From Galdieria sulphuraria (taxonomy: Eukaryota > Rhodophyta > Bangiophyceae > Galdieriales > Galdieriaceae), in NCBI RefSeq assembly GCF_000341285.1, contig NW_005178432.1:62001-126000 (forward strand): a stretch of 64,000 nt of DNA, read 5' to 3'. The position numbers were made by a program, and so were the translations under genes. Within the stretch, counting starts at the first letter, position 1, and the number at the start of each line of letters is the position of its first letter. The notes under the pieces were generated by a model. The model ran no database searches. It had not been told where the DNA came from and saw nothing but the letters and a program-made list of their open reading frames with translations. Positions 23,972 to 35,455 of this stretch are shown here, piece after piece.

Positions 23972-24604
23972 TTACATTTTGGGTTCCACTAAACGAGGTT
24001 TGACGAACAATAACGTCGCTTCAGCATATAAAGCGCCATCAGGATGATACATTTTGCCTCCAGCTATAGTCTTCCTTCCATTTGTTTGATCAATATATCC
24101 TTCCACTACTACCACACTGTTCAATGGAACGGGTTTTCTATACTGAACATTCAACTGAACTATAAAGGGTCATATACAACCACTTTCAACATCTTGTAGT
24201 GCACTTTTCTTACCTGTCATAGCAAAAGGACCTGATAATAAGACTGCGCTACTCACACAGTCATCCAACAAAGCCGCAGTAGCTCCACCGTGCATAAACC
24301 CTGAAGGTCCTTGTACTTGTGAACCCACCCTTGCAAGGTAAATAACTGAGCCATCCAATGCCCTTCGAAGCATAACGACATGGATTTGTGGATTACTCAA
24401 AACAAAGTTCTTTGAAATATTGGACAAATTACCCTTTTGGATATTCAGCTTTCTCATCAAACGAAAACCACGTTCAAATAACTTGCGCAATATCAGTTGG
24501 AACTCCTCCGAATGACCTGAAGGAAACCAAGTTGGAAGTTGAGCTTGTTCCGAAGACAGTGCTTTGACATAATAAGGCTGGAAAGAGGGCTTTTGCATCG
24601 ACAT
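23972..24604 (-). CDS. Hotdog-fold (4HBT) thioesterase, THEM4-like (192 aa)
   Basis: Two exons, 24214-24604 and 23972-24159, separated by a 54-nt intron. The core is a 4HBT hotdog domain: GPSGFMHGGATAALLDDC carries the HGG loop and the catalytic-type Asp, then VQYRKPVPLNSVVVVEGYID, and late strands GALYAEATLLFVKP. The Gly-Phe-x-His-Gly-Gly pattern places it with PaaI/THEM4-type acyl-CoA thioesterases, which hydrolyse acyl-CoA. The substrate cannot be deduced. The first 60 residues lack a clear targeting peptide. It starts 116 bp from the divergent gene at 24721. Confidence 0.85.
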
Positions 24605-24720
24605 TCATAGAAAGAAAACCTTCGTTTCTCTCCTTCTCATTCACTGATGTGATGAGAAGCCTCAAAGAAGGAAATGTCAATGAGACAAATGAAGGCTGGA
24701 CGTGGAGCATCTGATTGAGA

Positions 24721-25878
24721 ATGTGGATCATCATCGGTACCGTTGCTTTGTTACACACAAAGTGTATTGGAAACTCAGTACTAAGGAAACAGAAGTCATC
24801 AAATATACTGGTTACTTATCGTATCAACAGAATACACTTTCAACAGACCATTCGTTGTTCAACTGAAAACCAACCTCAAGGTGAAAGTGGAAAGATAAAG
24901 ACGGGAAAGTTGTTATTACCCAACGTGAGTTATTATCTTACAAAGAATAACGGTAATACTTTCCCTCAGTTGCCTTTGAACGGCCAGTCGACGGAGGAAA
25001 TTCTAGGCTCTACCAAAAAAATATTGCTTGACCACCGGGGAGTAGTATATACACAAAAGAGTACTGTAAATATGGAAAAAGAACATATAGCAGCTTTGGA
25101 AACCAAAAATATCCAGTCAAAGAGTGCAAAAACCCATTCTTCCTTTGGAGTTTTGACTGTCGATAGCGACCTGCACGTGACACCCGCATCGTCGTTATTA
25201 CCACAGTCTCCAATAACAAGTTTATGTACTACAAAAAAGGGAGTTGTTTTAGGTGTTTTACAATCAACTGATGACGAAGATTATATACCGATATTGTGGA
25301 TGGCCAACTATGGAACTTGTGGAAAGAATACAGAGTGCTTCTTGGTGGGTATCTCTATAGTAGACTTGAAGCGGTTTCAAGCAGGGATAGTCGACCAATT
25401 GATTGATTTATTTGCAGCACAGTTTCAAGTAAAAGCCAAAAATCTGCGAGTTTTGATAGGAATGACTCCATCTATGAAGTTTCCACGAGCAAGTGGAAAT
25501 CAGGTCTTGGAAATATTTGATTGTGAAAGATGGAAGTTGACACGCCAGTTTCAGATTGTGCATATGGTTGGAAAGAAACATACGGAACAGTTGGTCATAA
25601 GCAAAAAAAGAACAAGTCTTCAAAAGGATAGGGAAGTACTGGCTCGAAAAACTTTGGGAAGCATTCAATGGAAAGTGGATATATCGAGGCTTATTGCAGA
25701 GCGTCTTCAATATTTAGGTATTATTGTATTGAATAATACTTTTCCAGTTTCATTGTTGGAAAACGTGAATCCACAACAGTCAGAAAGTGACCAAACAAAC
25801 AAAGAAACGGAAATACATTTGATGGAAACATCATTTACCAAAAATATTCTTTCTGCCGCCATAAGCATTCCTTCTTAA
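24721..25878 (+). CDS. Unknown protein, intronless (385 aa)
   Basis: The ATG at 24721 opens 385 codons with no intron. The N-terminus is hydrophobic and basic (MWIIIGTVALLHTKCIG) and could be a signal anchor or organelle-targeting peptide. The first 150 residues are polar. Residues 160-330 look folded, with strands GVVLGVLQST, IPILWMANYG and FLVGISIVDL, a helix (VDQLIDLFAAQF) and NLRVLIGMTP. The strand order and the helix before an I-G-M/P turn faintly recall the YfiH/laccase-domain (purine nucleoside phosphorylase) fold, but the metal ligands are not visible. I therefore leave it unassigned. It ends 11 bp from the convergent stop of the cupin gene. Confidence 0.6.
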   Translation: MWIIIGTVALLHTKCIGNSVLRKQKSSNILVTYRINRIHFQQTIRCSTENQPQGESGKIKTGKLLLPNVSYYLTKNNGNTFPQLPLNGQSTEEILGSTKKILLDHRGVVYTQKSTVNMEKEHIAALETKNIQSKSAKTHSSFGVLTVDSDLHVTPASSLLPQSPITSLCTTKKGVVLGVLQSTDDEDYIPILWMANYGTCGKNTECFLVGISIVDLKRFQAGIVDQLIDLFAAQFQVKAKNLRVLIGMTPSMKFPRASGNQVLEIFDCERWKLTRQFQIVHMVGKKHTEQLVISKKRTSLQKDREVLARKTLGSIQWKVDISRLIAERLQYLGIIVLNNTFPVSLLENVNPQQSESDQTNKETEIHLMETSFTKNILSAAISIPS

Positions 25879-25889
25879 GAAGAAGACAC

Positions 25890-27099
25890 TTAGAGGTTGT
25901 CCCAAGTTTCAGTTTTGTTTTCTTCCTCTTTCATTTGTTGTTTGATTTTCTCAACAATAATATTCGAGGGTGCCAAAAAATAGAAAATGTTTTCTATTCC
26001 ATTTTTAAGTCTAGCATTGCTGATATGTGGTTCGATGCCAATGTAGAGATGACCCAGAATGGATAAGAAAACGCTCAACATACCAAAAGGAATGATTAGC
26101 TACAACTGGTTATAAAAAGTCATTGATGAACAACCTTGTATATATTCATACCTTTTTCAAGATAAATACCAAAATATGATTCTTAATAAAAGTTCCAGGT
26201 CCATTATCCCAAAAGTAAAAAATGGAGAATGCTGCACCCAACTGAATAAGATCGGCTAATACAAAGCCAACCCAAGTAGGAAAAGTTTCTTTGTTTCGAA
26301 AACGTTGTTTCATACGTTCACTTTTGAGCCACTGCTTATCATCTTCTATACTCTTCAGTGCATCCAAAGCACAGTGAAATCGGGTATTCCACTCTACTTC
26401 CGTACAAACCAAAGACCTTCTTCTACACTGTTCCAGAATAGTCACTTGTCCAATTGCACCTTTGGGAAAGATAACGATATCTCCACGTTCCAAAGTGAGT
26501 ATATCATTGGCACCTTCCAAAAGAACTTGAAACTTTCCCTCTACAAATAAAGATATCTCCAAATTTTCAAAGGTCCAAGGATAGCTCTGATTGGCCTCTT
26601 CTTGCACAGTATCCCAGTCTTCTACACACAATACGTTTGCTAAAATAGGATTCACCTTACGCAAGACTTGCAACTCAATTGTACTGGAGTCATAAATACA
26701 GTTACATTGATAAGATTCCAATTGGTCACAAAAGTCAGTTATCTCTGAAGGAGATATCTTTATCAGACTTGAAGAGGAAGCAACAGGTGAAGGTTGATGA
26801 GTTCTCCTTTGCATAGTCATAAGCCAAGGAAACTGAGCTTTGGTTTTCCGAGTCAAACGAGAACTCAAGTTTTTTTGAACTATTTTGTACGCACTTGTAC
26901 TAGGAAAAACATGACGGTGGACAAATCTTACAAAGTTGTAACACTTTGGAAGACTTCGGTAGGAACGCAGTATAACACCCATACAAGACAAACATGGACT
27001 CTTAATAGGAAAGCCTTGAATCCAAAAGAGTTTCTTCTCTTTACAAATATGAGACAAATAAAGGGAGGAAGAAACCTTGTTAGACTTGTGGTTGGACAT
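25890..27099 (-). CDS. Cupin-domain membrane protein, probably organelle-targeted (385 aa)
   Basis: Two exons, 26152-27099 and 25890-26099, with a 52-nt intron. The N-terminal 100 residues are basic and Ser/Arg-rich with few acids, like a transit peptide. A single small cupin barrel follows at about residues 170-245. It shows PWTFENLEISLFVEGKFQVL, then LERGDIVIFPKGAIGQVT. This is the EutQ/Cupin_3 type with G-D-x-x-x-F-P-x-G. Metal-binding His residues are not obvious. The C-terminal third has two membrane helices (FVLADLIQLGAAFSIFYF and GMLSVFLSILGHLYIG) and a charged tail. Its function is unknown. Plant plastid cupins of similar layout exist but are uncharacterised as far as I can tell. Confidence 0.7.
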
Positions 27100-27177
27100 C
27101 CACTCTCAATCCTATCTCTCTCTCCTTCTCCTCCGATTCTGATTCTCTTATGATTCCTTTCTCATGAAACATAATCA

Positions 27178-30100
27178 TCAACTGGCATTACGTTCTTCCA
27201 ATAAAATTTTTGGCCAAATATTCATACTTTGAAGTTCTTGAAACAATAGCTTACAAGCATACGGAATTTTCAATGGCCGTATTTGTAAAGAATTACCACA
27301 AGTTGGACACCAATCCTATCATGATATATATATATATATAAGGCAAATATAATAAACAAATATTGGATGAAATATTACTTTGGAAACAATCAAACCACAT
27401 TGTCTACAAACATGAGCTGTAAATGCATCACTACTGTGCATCAATCTTTCCATAATAAGCATAGAGGCACCATATCCTATCAAACAATCCCTTTCCATTT
27501 CTCCCAACCGAAGACCACCATCTATAGGCATAATCGATCAACAACATTTCAAAAAAGAATAAATATCCTCAACAAACCTCGAGAACGGCCTTCTGTAGGC
27601 TGTCTTGTTAAAACAGCACGAGGACCTCTTGCTCTAGCATGCATTTTGTCCTTTACCATATGCTTCAACTTCTGATAATAGATGGGTCCCATAAACACAT
27701 AAGCTTGCAATGGTTCTCCAGTCATTCCCGAATACAAAAAATCTTTCCCTATTACCAAGTTACCATACTCAAGAACAAGTAACTATATCGACTACTCTTA
27801 TTACCTGTATAAGAGAATCCATGTTGAACAAGTAAAGATGCGCAATCTTCTAAAGGATCTCCATCAAATGCTGTACCATTTTTAAATTCGCCACTTAATA
27901 CTCCAGCCTTGATCAACTATCAGCTGATATCATAAGAATAGAAAAGTACTCACTTTTCCAGCCATCAATTCCAAAAGTTTTCCTACTGTCATTCTAGAAG
28001 GAAAGCCATGCGGATTCATAATAATATCTGGACATATTCCTTGTTCATTAAATGGCATATCTTCCTATTTTCATCTTAGGAATCCAAAGTACATTTACTG
28101 AAAGTATCATTGAAAACTTACTTGAGGAACAATTAAACCACAAACTCCCTTTTGTCCATGTCGCGAAGAAAACTTATCTCCAACCTCTGGAGTTCTAGTC
28201 TCTCGTATCATGACCTAATTGGATAAATAAGTAACATGGAATATTATCATCTATTATAGTTACTTGCCTTAATAAGCGCATGGGTAGAAGCATTGGAAGT
28301 GACAACTACTCTATCAATGACTGCATCATCTGGACCCTATTCAAGAGAACATTCAGCTTCAATATAATCTACACTTCAAAAGGAATCATTTCTTACTTTA
28401 TAAAAGAATGGCTGTGGACGATAACCAACTTGTTGAATACTTTGCTGACTAGTCATGGTCGTCATCGTATCCATAGGCGTTTCTTTATATACATATGCTT
28501 GACCAGGAGAAAGACGACCTCCCACTTTGGGTAATCCATCTTCTTCCAAACAGGCAAACTTCATATGAGTACGTTCTGAACTTTCCGAAAAACTTGGTGG
28601 ACGACAAACTCGGTCACAAGTTCCATTCGGATATCTTCGTAAACCAAAAGCATGTTTACGAACTACACAACAACGTCCATATCCTCTATCCAAACTGGAT
28701 CGATTCAATATCAAGGCATCTTCAATATCATATCCACTGTAACTCATTACTGCAACAATAGCATTCTGACCACCAGGAAGTTCATCATATCTATAGGTAT
28801 AAAAGAGAGATCCTTATTCATTTTCCATTCGAGACTTACTTGATAAATGAAATGGTTTTGGTGTTGACCAACGGTTTCTGTGCATAAGTCAACAAATACA
28901 ATAAAGTATCTGTTCTCAAATGTTGATTGTATCCAATGAATCCGATAGCCTGTTTACCCATTGCACATTGATAAGTATTTCTTGGAGATTGATTGTGATG
29001 TGGATAAGGAATAACTCCTGCACAGACTCCCAATATTGCCAAAGGAGATATCTCCAAATGAGTGGTACTACAAGGCTCAATATTCTCTTCAGATAGTGCA
29101 ATCAAGGCATTATTCTCTTCATTGACGTCAAGATATTCAACAAGACCTTGTTGCACCAAATCTGTAAATTCTAGTTGATTTCTTTCAAGCTGTTCTATAT
29201 ATTGTTGAGTAACTTTGGGTTTCCCATTTTCAACAATAATAAGAGGTCGACAAATGCGACCAGAATCACACGAAAGATATACTACATTTTCTGCTTCATT
29301 CACAAATATCGAAACAAACTCTCCAATGGCACCTTTTCGACGAAGAAATCGAAAGATATTGGCAAAGTATGAAGCATTTCGATGAATTCCCAAAAATTTT
29401 CCGTTTAAGAATATTCGAAAATGGGAAGGATTGTTCAACTCATCACCTGAAAATAAAGTTGCATCTTCAACTCCTATTATCCATCTCTATAAGAACAAAC
29501 AGACAACTACCACTCTACAATTTTCCTTACCCAAAATATAACACAAGCGTATCAAAGGCTCCTCTTCAGCATCTGTAGTAATATGAGCTGTTAAAGCCAG
29601 ATTCTTAACTAGTCCACAAGATTCACCTTCTGGAGTATCGGAAGGACATAAAAGACCCCATTGGGAACCTTGTAAAGAACGAGGACCAGAAATTTTTCTA
29701 GTCTTTTCAAATTGTGAAGTAATTCTGGTCATCATTCCAAGTGCTGCGATATAGCTCAGTCTAGACAAGACCTCAAATGCAATATCAAACTTTGATCATG
29801 CACATACGCACTCTTACTTACTTGCGTAATACCTGCACGATGCATACGAAATCTCTTGACAGTCCAATTTCCAGTGCCAATGGCATTTTCCAATCCTACT
29901 GAAATGGTATCCTAATGATAGTCTATCAGGTCGTACTTGTGATGCACCAAATGTAATACTTAACTGGTCTCATGCATTTCACAATATCAAACTGTGCAGC
30001 ACGATTGGGTTTGCTGAGTACCATATCAGCATGTCTCTTCAAATCTGCATTGAATTTCTTGAATAGATCTTCAAACAACAAAGATAAAAGTTGTCCAGCC

Positions 30101-31679
30101 AATTCTAAACGTTTGTTTCCATAATAATCCTAAACAAAAGTATGAGACAATCATTTGAAGCCTTGGCAGTTTATCCACTTTTATCATACTTTGTCATCTA
30201 CTGTGGTTAAATTTTCAGCGACTGTTAACAATCGACGAACCATAAATGCTAAATAAATACTCCTACAGACCATGCTTTATGTAAGCCTATGAGAGAGATA
30301 CATTCCAACTTACTTATTGCGAAAGTTATGTTGATATGTTGGAATATGAGACAATATAACGCCAGCCAATACTTCTTGTGCTTCTTCTATAGTGGAACGA
30401 CGAAATGAGTAACCTTTGCGAAAAAGACGAACTCTAGAGCCAATATATTCAAGTGCTTCATTTCGATTTTGAACGTGACGAGAAATACATTCCTCTATAC
30501 AAGGCAAAAGAGCTTGAGCAAATACAGGTTCGGAGCCTACTCTTATGATTAAGCAAGAAATAATAACTACGATATTCTTCTTCTATCAAACCTATCAATT
30601 GAACAATCTCTTGATCAGATTCCACTTCTAAAGCTTTGAATACAATCCAAATTGGAATATCATCCACAAGTGAATTGTGTCGAAGATAACTAACAAATGA
30701 ATAAAACTAATGGTTGTTTTGGACTACAAAGACTTACATGTTGTTAGACTTGTATACCAGAGAAGTTCGTGACTTGCGTTCATGCGTAGAAGAGGTAACT
30801 GTAGCACAATAATTTCCTTTCTTATCTTCTTCTATGATGATACGATTCTTTGATAATTGTTCTTGAATCAAAATGACTCTCTCTGTCCCACGAATAATGA
30901 AATAGCCACCTGGATCCAAAGGACATTCACCTAGGCTTGCTAACTGCCCATCCTTCTTTCCTATTTGTATATATTGTATACTTTTCATACATTATATACA
31001 GTGCAAAACCCATCTTTACCTGTGAGGATACAGTGAGAACTTCTAAGCATGATGGGAATTCGACCAATAGCAACATCCTTTCGAATAAGCACCTCCTTTC
31101 CTCTTGTATATCTCACATCGACATAAATAGGTGCTGCATAGGTCAAATCACGTAATCGACACTCTTGTGGAGTAACTTTGGAAATGACCAGGTCCTCTTC
31201 CTAAACAAAGTCATTCGACTAGAATCATATCATATAGCTACTATCTCTATCAAAAACCTACAATAGAAGGAGTTCCAACTCTGATTCCTAAATATCTTAA
31301 ATAGAAACTTTGATCAGCATCACAAGTAACCTTTAACTGTCAGTAAGCGTTTCTCTGCTGTCATAAACAACAATACTAACTTTATCATTAGCAGCAACTA
31401 TTTTAGATAATTCTTTCTCAATAAGGAAGTTGAAAGATTCTATATGTTGTTTGACCAATCCTCTCAACTTGTATAGCTTGTTATTCAACAGGAGAATGAG
31501 AAGGACTTTCGTAATACCTTGAGAAAGGCAGGAATCAGAAGCCATTTTTCAGCAATGGACTTTATAGGCTTTCTTAATTGTTCTTCTTTATCCAGCTTTT
31601 CCTTTTCAAACAAGGTCTCCTTTAACAAGTTCAAGTCTTCTGCCTGAAAGACGTCGTCTTTGTTCAACTCATTCGACAT
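27178..31679 (-). CDS. RPC2: DNA-directed RNA polymerase III subunit RPC2
   Basis: About 18 short exons span 4.5 kb. The exons I rebuilt near the 5' end (31518-31679, 31381-31467, 31262-31330, 31020-31200, 30738-30960) join in frame. Landmarks in order: [10 protein letters not shown] with [132 protein letters not shown], and a C-terminal zinc ribbon (HVCRQCG and WCPTCGN) before [28 protein letters not shown] and PSDTPEGE distinguish RPC2 from RPB2 and RPA2. RPC2 is the second-largest subunit, forming part of the catalytic cleft that makes tRNAs and 5S rRNA. The stop at 27178 follows LLEERNAS. Confidence 0.92.
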
Positions 31680-31715
31680 ATTGGCATACAATCACTTTTC
31701 ATCGATTGGAGAAGG

Positions 31716-32905
31716 ATGATGATGTTGTACGGGGTTTGTTGTGAACCAAAACACTCAATGAAGGATATACTAACTATTGATTAGTGGAGAAAGTTGCAAA
31801 AGATTCCTCAGCTTACTCGCATACTTTTACTCATATTTTTATTGGGTTCCATTGGTGTTTGGTGGTTCTCTTTGGAAGCCTATTTTTTACTCGTTCCTGG
31901 ACTGTTTGTATTTGACACTTATTTCCATCGTATTTGACTGAATGGGAATACAAGGACTATTTCAAATGGATATGCTTGGAATGTTTTTAGTTTTTCTCTT
32001 GTGGATGTTCCTCTTATGGAGGTTAGCTAAAGTATCTTTGAATAGTCGTACTTGCCCATAATAACGGTTATGATAGATGGGACTGTTGCTTATTCCTTTA
32101 GGTATTGTTTATTCTATGTTTGAGAATTCTTGGGGTGTGATTCCTTTCGTATTATTTTGGATATTTGTGTCTGTTACTAGTGCCTTTGCTACTATCGTTT
32201 TACTGTTTGTGCTTTATACTTTCTTGAGAGATGAAACGTTACTGTAAGTGTGTTTATACCGATTCCTTTTCCATCATTGGAAATATGTATTTAGCTATGT
32301 ACCTTTATCCGGTTCTATGGCTATTTTAGGAGGCTTTTTAGTGGCCGTCAAGCAGTTGATACCTGATCATGAGATTTATATATTACCTCGCCGTTTTCGA
32401 TTTCGTTTGATAGCCAACGATATGCCTTTTTGGTTTTTATTGTGTTTTAGTTTGGGTTGGCTCAGTGGCTTTCGTTGGATTGGACAGTGGTTCTTATCCT
32501 GTTTGGGTGTTATCAACAGTTGGATATATTTGCGATATTTACAGAAAAGAGAATATGGACGAGGTGATACTAGTGATTCTTTTCGACTGTTCACTTTACT
32601 GCCTATAAGAATTCGAGAATGGATATTAGCATTGTTTCCTAGTTCTTCAAACAATAAGGAACATGATACAGCCAGCTATAGTAGAAACCTAATCAAACAA
32701 GATAATGACATATTGCCAGTAACTACAACAGACCCAACAGAAGCTGAACGTCGAAGGTATCTAGTTTTATATATATATATATTTGTGTTTGTTTTGTAAC
32801 CGAATCAATCCTAGGCAACGAGCATTGAGAGCATTGGATGAGAGACTTGGCAGCTTAAAGTCTCATTCTAAAGCAACAACATCGGAGGAAGGAGAATTGG
32901 TTTGA
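31716..32905 (+). CDS. TMEM115: TMEM115-like Golgi membrane protein (307 aa)
   Basis: Six exons (31716-31733, 31785-31903, 31955-32021, 32077-32243, 32295-32756, 32815-32905) close in frame with introns of 51-58 nt. The protein is a rhomboid-like six-helix family (DUF1751). Helix one contains IPQLTRILLLIFLLGSIGVW, then LVPGL, and VPLMEMGLLLIPLG matches the family motif around LLEPLWG. GSMAILGGFLVAVKQLIPDH, GVINSWIYLRYLQKREYGRG, and the C-terminal DPTEAERRRQRALRALDERL are strongly conserved. TMEM115/Tvp-like proteins sit in the Golgi and affect retrograde transport and glycosylation; they lack the rhomboid catalytic Ser-His. The first exon is only 18 nt, and its intron contains a textbook branch site (TACTAAC). 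The start lies 36 bp from the divergent start of RPC2. Confidence 0.88.
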
Positions 32906-34166
32906 GTTGTTTTAGGATAAAGATTCCATAAATAGACACGTCCGTTCAGAGTACCGCAAGCCAAAAGGGAGTCTTGAGGTGCATATTGAATACGCTGAAC
33001 ACTTTCTTTTGTTGTTAGAAAAGTGGTTGGTAGAGATGTTCTTCTTACCTTTGGTTGTTGTGAGGTAAAGTAACCAATTGTCTAAATTGATTTCGTATTT
33101 CATATAGACGAACTTTGGTATCCCAATGTGCAACTGCCAATATACGTTCTCAACCACCAATTTCAATCAACTTGTACAATATGTATATATATATATATAT
33201 ATTTCTTACTCACCATCATCTCGAACAGAAATATCTCCTATTCCACCCTTCTTTAATGGACACTTTGATTCTTCTTTCAGAATTTGACCATCAAAGTCGA
33301 ATAGGCCAAGTGTTTTATGGGTTCCTCCAATCAATACTTTCCAATGGGATGAATGACTATACTTGTCATACGATAACAATGTAAAAGACCCAAACTTGAG
33401 ATGTTGTGTCATTTCTTGCCGACTCAAAGACCACAACTAGAACACGCTTTTTCAATATCTTACTAATTCATTATATTATATGCTTGCCTTGATTGAGCCA
33501 TCTTCATGAAGAGTCATCACAACTTGTTCATTGAGAAACCCGACCAAGGTACAAAAACCACAACGAAAATTCTCATTATGATCAAAAGAAATAATTGGCT
33601 TTTCTAAACTTCCATTCGATGACACATCGTAAATAACCAACGAGTCCTGAGGCATACTTCGAGCAACAGCTAAGAGATTATGAAACATGGAACTTCTGGA
33701 TATACCAGAATACTAGTTCTCGTCCATGATTGAAAACTTTCTCAAATGTTATCAAAAAAGACACATACTCCTACATGGAACTTTTGACTCGCTTCCAAGT
33801 GAATGGTATCTTTGCTTCGAGAAGTAGCAACTAACTCGCCATCGACACATTGCCAATGAACAACGAGCCCTGTCTTGTCGTGAGAATAAAAGCTTTCCAT
33901 ATCTATACAACGAGAATGAAAGGAAAACAAAATATGCATTCGCATATCTTACTGTAAGGAGAAGGATAAACTTCCATAATAGCAGAGTTTGTATGGGTCT
34001 TCTCGTCAATCCAACAAGGAACTCGATTGTTGACGTTCCATAAAATTAACTTTCCACTATAGTCACCTGAAACCAAGTATCGACTGCCATTCCAAAACTG
34101 CAAAGCTGAAACTCCTTCCAAATGTCCTCTTAAAGTTGCTTGAGGAAGTAATAAGTTGGTAGACAT
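32863..34166 (-). CDS. WD-repeat protein, ASTRA-associated protein 1 / GNB1L-like (342 aa)
   Basis: Six exons (33953-34166, 33775-33902, 33488-33712, 33214-33436, 33049-33148, 32863-33001) close in frame. WD-type repeats are visible: LRGHLEGVSALQFWNGSRYL with SGDYSGKLILWNV, then VVHWQCVDGELVA, QVVMTLHEDGSIKLWSL, RILAVAHWDTKVRLYEI and LACGTLNGRVYLWNL. The N-terminal pattern and 342-residue length fit ASA1 (yeast ASTRA complex) and GNB1L, which help Tel2-Tti assemble PIKK kinases. Other small WD proteins cannot be excluded. The intron at 33437-33487 has a GC donor (GCAAGC). The intron at 33149-33213 holds a (TA)n run. The last 43 bp overlap the TMEM115 coding sequence on the opposite strand. 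Confidence 0.75.
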
Positions 34167-34195
34167 GAAGGATTGAAACAATCACTATCTTTACA

Positions 34196-35100
34196 ATGTT
34201 TTGGAATGTGGTTCCCAAGTATAAAAGACGCCATGTTTCGTTGAGAAAAAGAACATCGAAGAAAAAGGTTCAGTTCTTTCAATAATATATTAGTAAGGGA
34301 ATTAATGGAATATATTAGAAAACCAGTTCAAAGGAACCCAAACGAAGAGTTCCTTCCAAGAAGCCTAAACAAGGTTTCTACTTTGAGAATAACTCTTATG
34401 TAGCTACCAAGAACTTGTATGTTGATTGACTGTTATCTTAGCAATACCTGATAATAACAATTAGACTACAAAATGAGAAGAATCAAGTTCCATTGGGTGC
34501 TGTGATACAACTTATCAGAAAAGGAGTCTTTCAGGTGGATCATGTCATAACTTTGGAACAGTTAAAGTCTGCAGGTCTATTGAGTAGGAAGTCAAGGCAA
34601 GTTTGTTTAGTTGGGAGAGTAAGTATGTTGTTATTGTTGGCATTGTGACCAACTTGTGAAAGTGTACAAGGATACCTTTTCCTATTCGAATAGAATGTAC
34701 TTGTGTAACATATTCTGCTTGGAAATGTATTTCTGCTTGTGGAGGAGAAGTTATTTGTTTATTTCTATCGCCTTTATACTTGCAAGCATATTTGTTTGCC
34801 AAGGAGTGGAATATCTCTAAAGATTTTGTTGGTCAAGTGAGTACAAAACATTCGGTTTACAAATCATTTTTACACGAACAGGTTGTCCAAAGCCAAAAAT
34901 GGTCGAAACAATATCCAAATAGAAATGCTTTTCATATTCCATTTATTTGTTTAAAGAGAACTCATCAGTTGATGGCTCCAAATGTCATTACTTATTCTCA
35001 ACCCATTGGTTTACAAGGTTTAGAGTTTTTACATGATGACTATTGTAGAGATATATTATGGGATGATTGTATAAAGCTTTCCATAGAACGAATCAGGTGA
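34196..35100 (+). CDS. Probable mitochondrial ribosomal protein uL15m-like (238 aa)
   Basis: Five exons (34196-34267, 34319-34416, 34465-34618, 34663-34836, 34882-35100) close in frame with introns of 44-51 nt. The N-terminal 50 residues are strongly basic. The middle has LGAVIQLIRKGVFQVDHVIT, then LEQLKSAGLLSRKSRQVCLV, and a C-terminal strand-helix IPFPIRIECTCVTYSAWKCI with ACGGEVICLF. The order 'short helix, I-T-x-x-x-L-x-x-A/S-G-L, G-x-x-P-x-x-I, helix, x-x-G-G-x-V' is that of uL15, and the continuation recalls fungal uL15m. The conserved GRG loop of bacterial uL15 is not seen, so this is a divergent member at best. The acceptor at 34662 is chosen because it restores this segment. Its start codon lies 29 bp from that of the divergent WD gene. 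Confidence 0.5.
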
Positions 35101-35455
35101 ATAGATGAGAAGACGGATAGGATTGAACTGGAATGTTATTCAAAATAAAGTTCTTTAATCGAATATTTGCATATTATGATGCAAAGAAAAGATATATTGA
35201 GCATAGAATTTTGGTGCAATGGACATAGAATAGCCGATCATTCACACTCTCACATAATGAGAGAGGGATGGCTTGTTTTGTTGATTATCCCACTCAGTGA
35301 CATCGATTAGGATACTGCAGTACTCCATCTTTCATTCTATTCTTTTCATATCTATCTGAAAGAAGATAGTTCATTGAAATGTCATTCATCATTCCTATAT
35401 GAGGAGTGAGTGTAACGGAATTGATTATTTTTGACATTGTGGTGGAAGAAGAAAA
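35101..35455. other. Intergenic region before DIM1
   Basis: About 355 bp between tandem genes, AT-rich. I see no open frame, RNA gene or repeat of note; it presumably contains the DIM1 promoter. Confidence 0.5.

Noticed and set aside
24721-25878. Laccase-domain (YfiH-like) assignment
   Set aside because: The fold order is faintly similar, but the Cys/His metal ligands are not visible.
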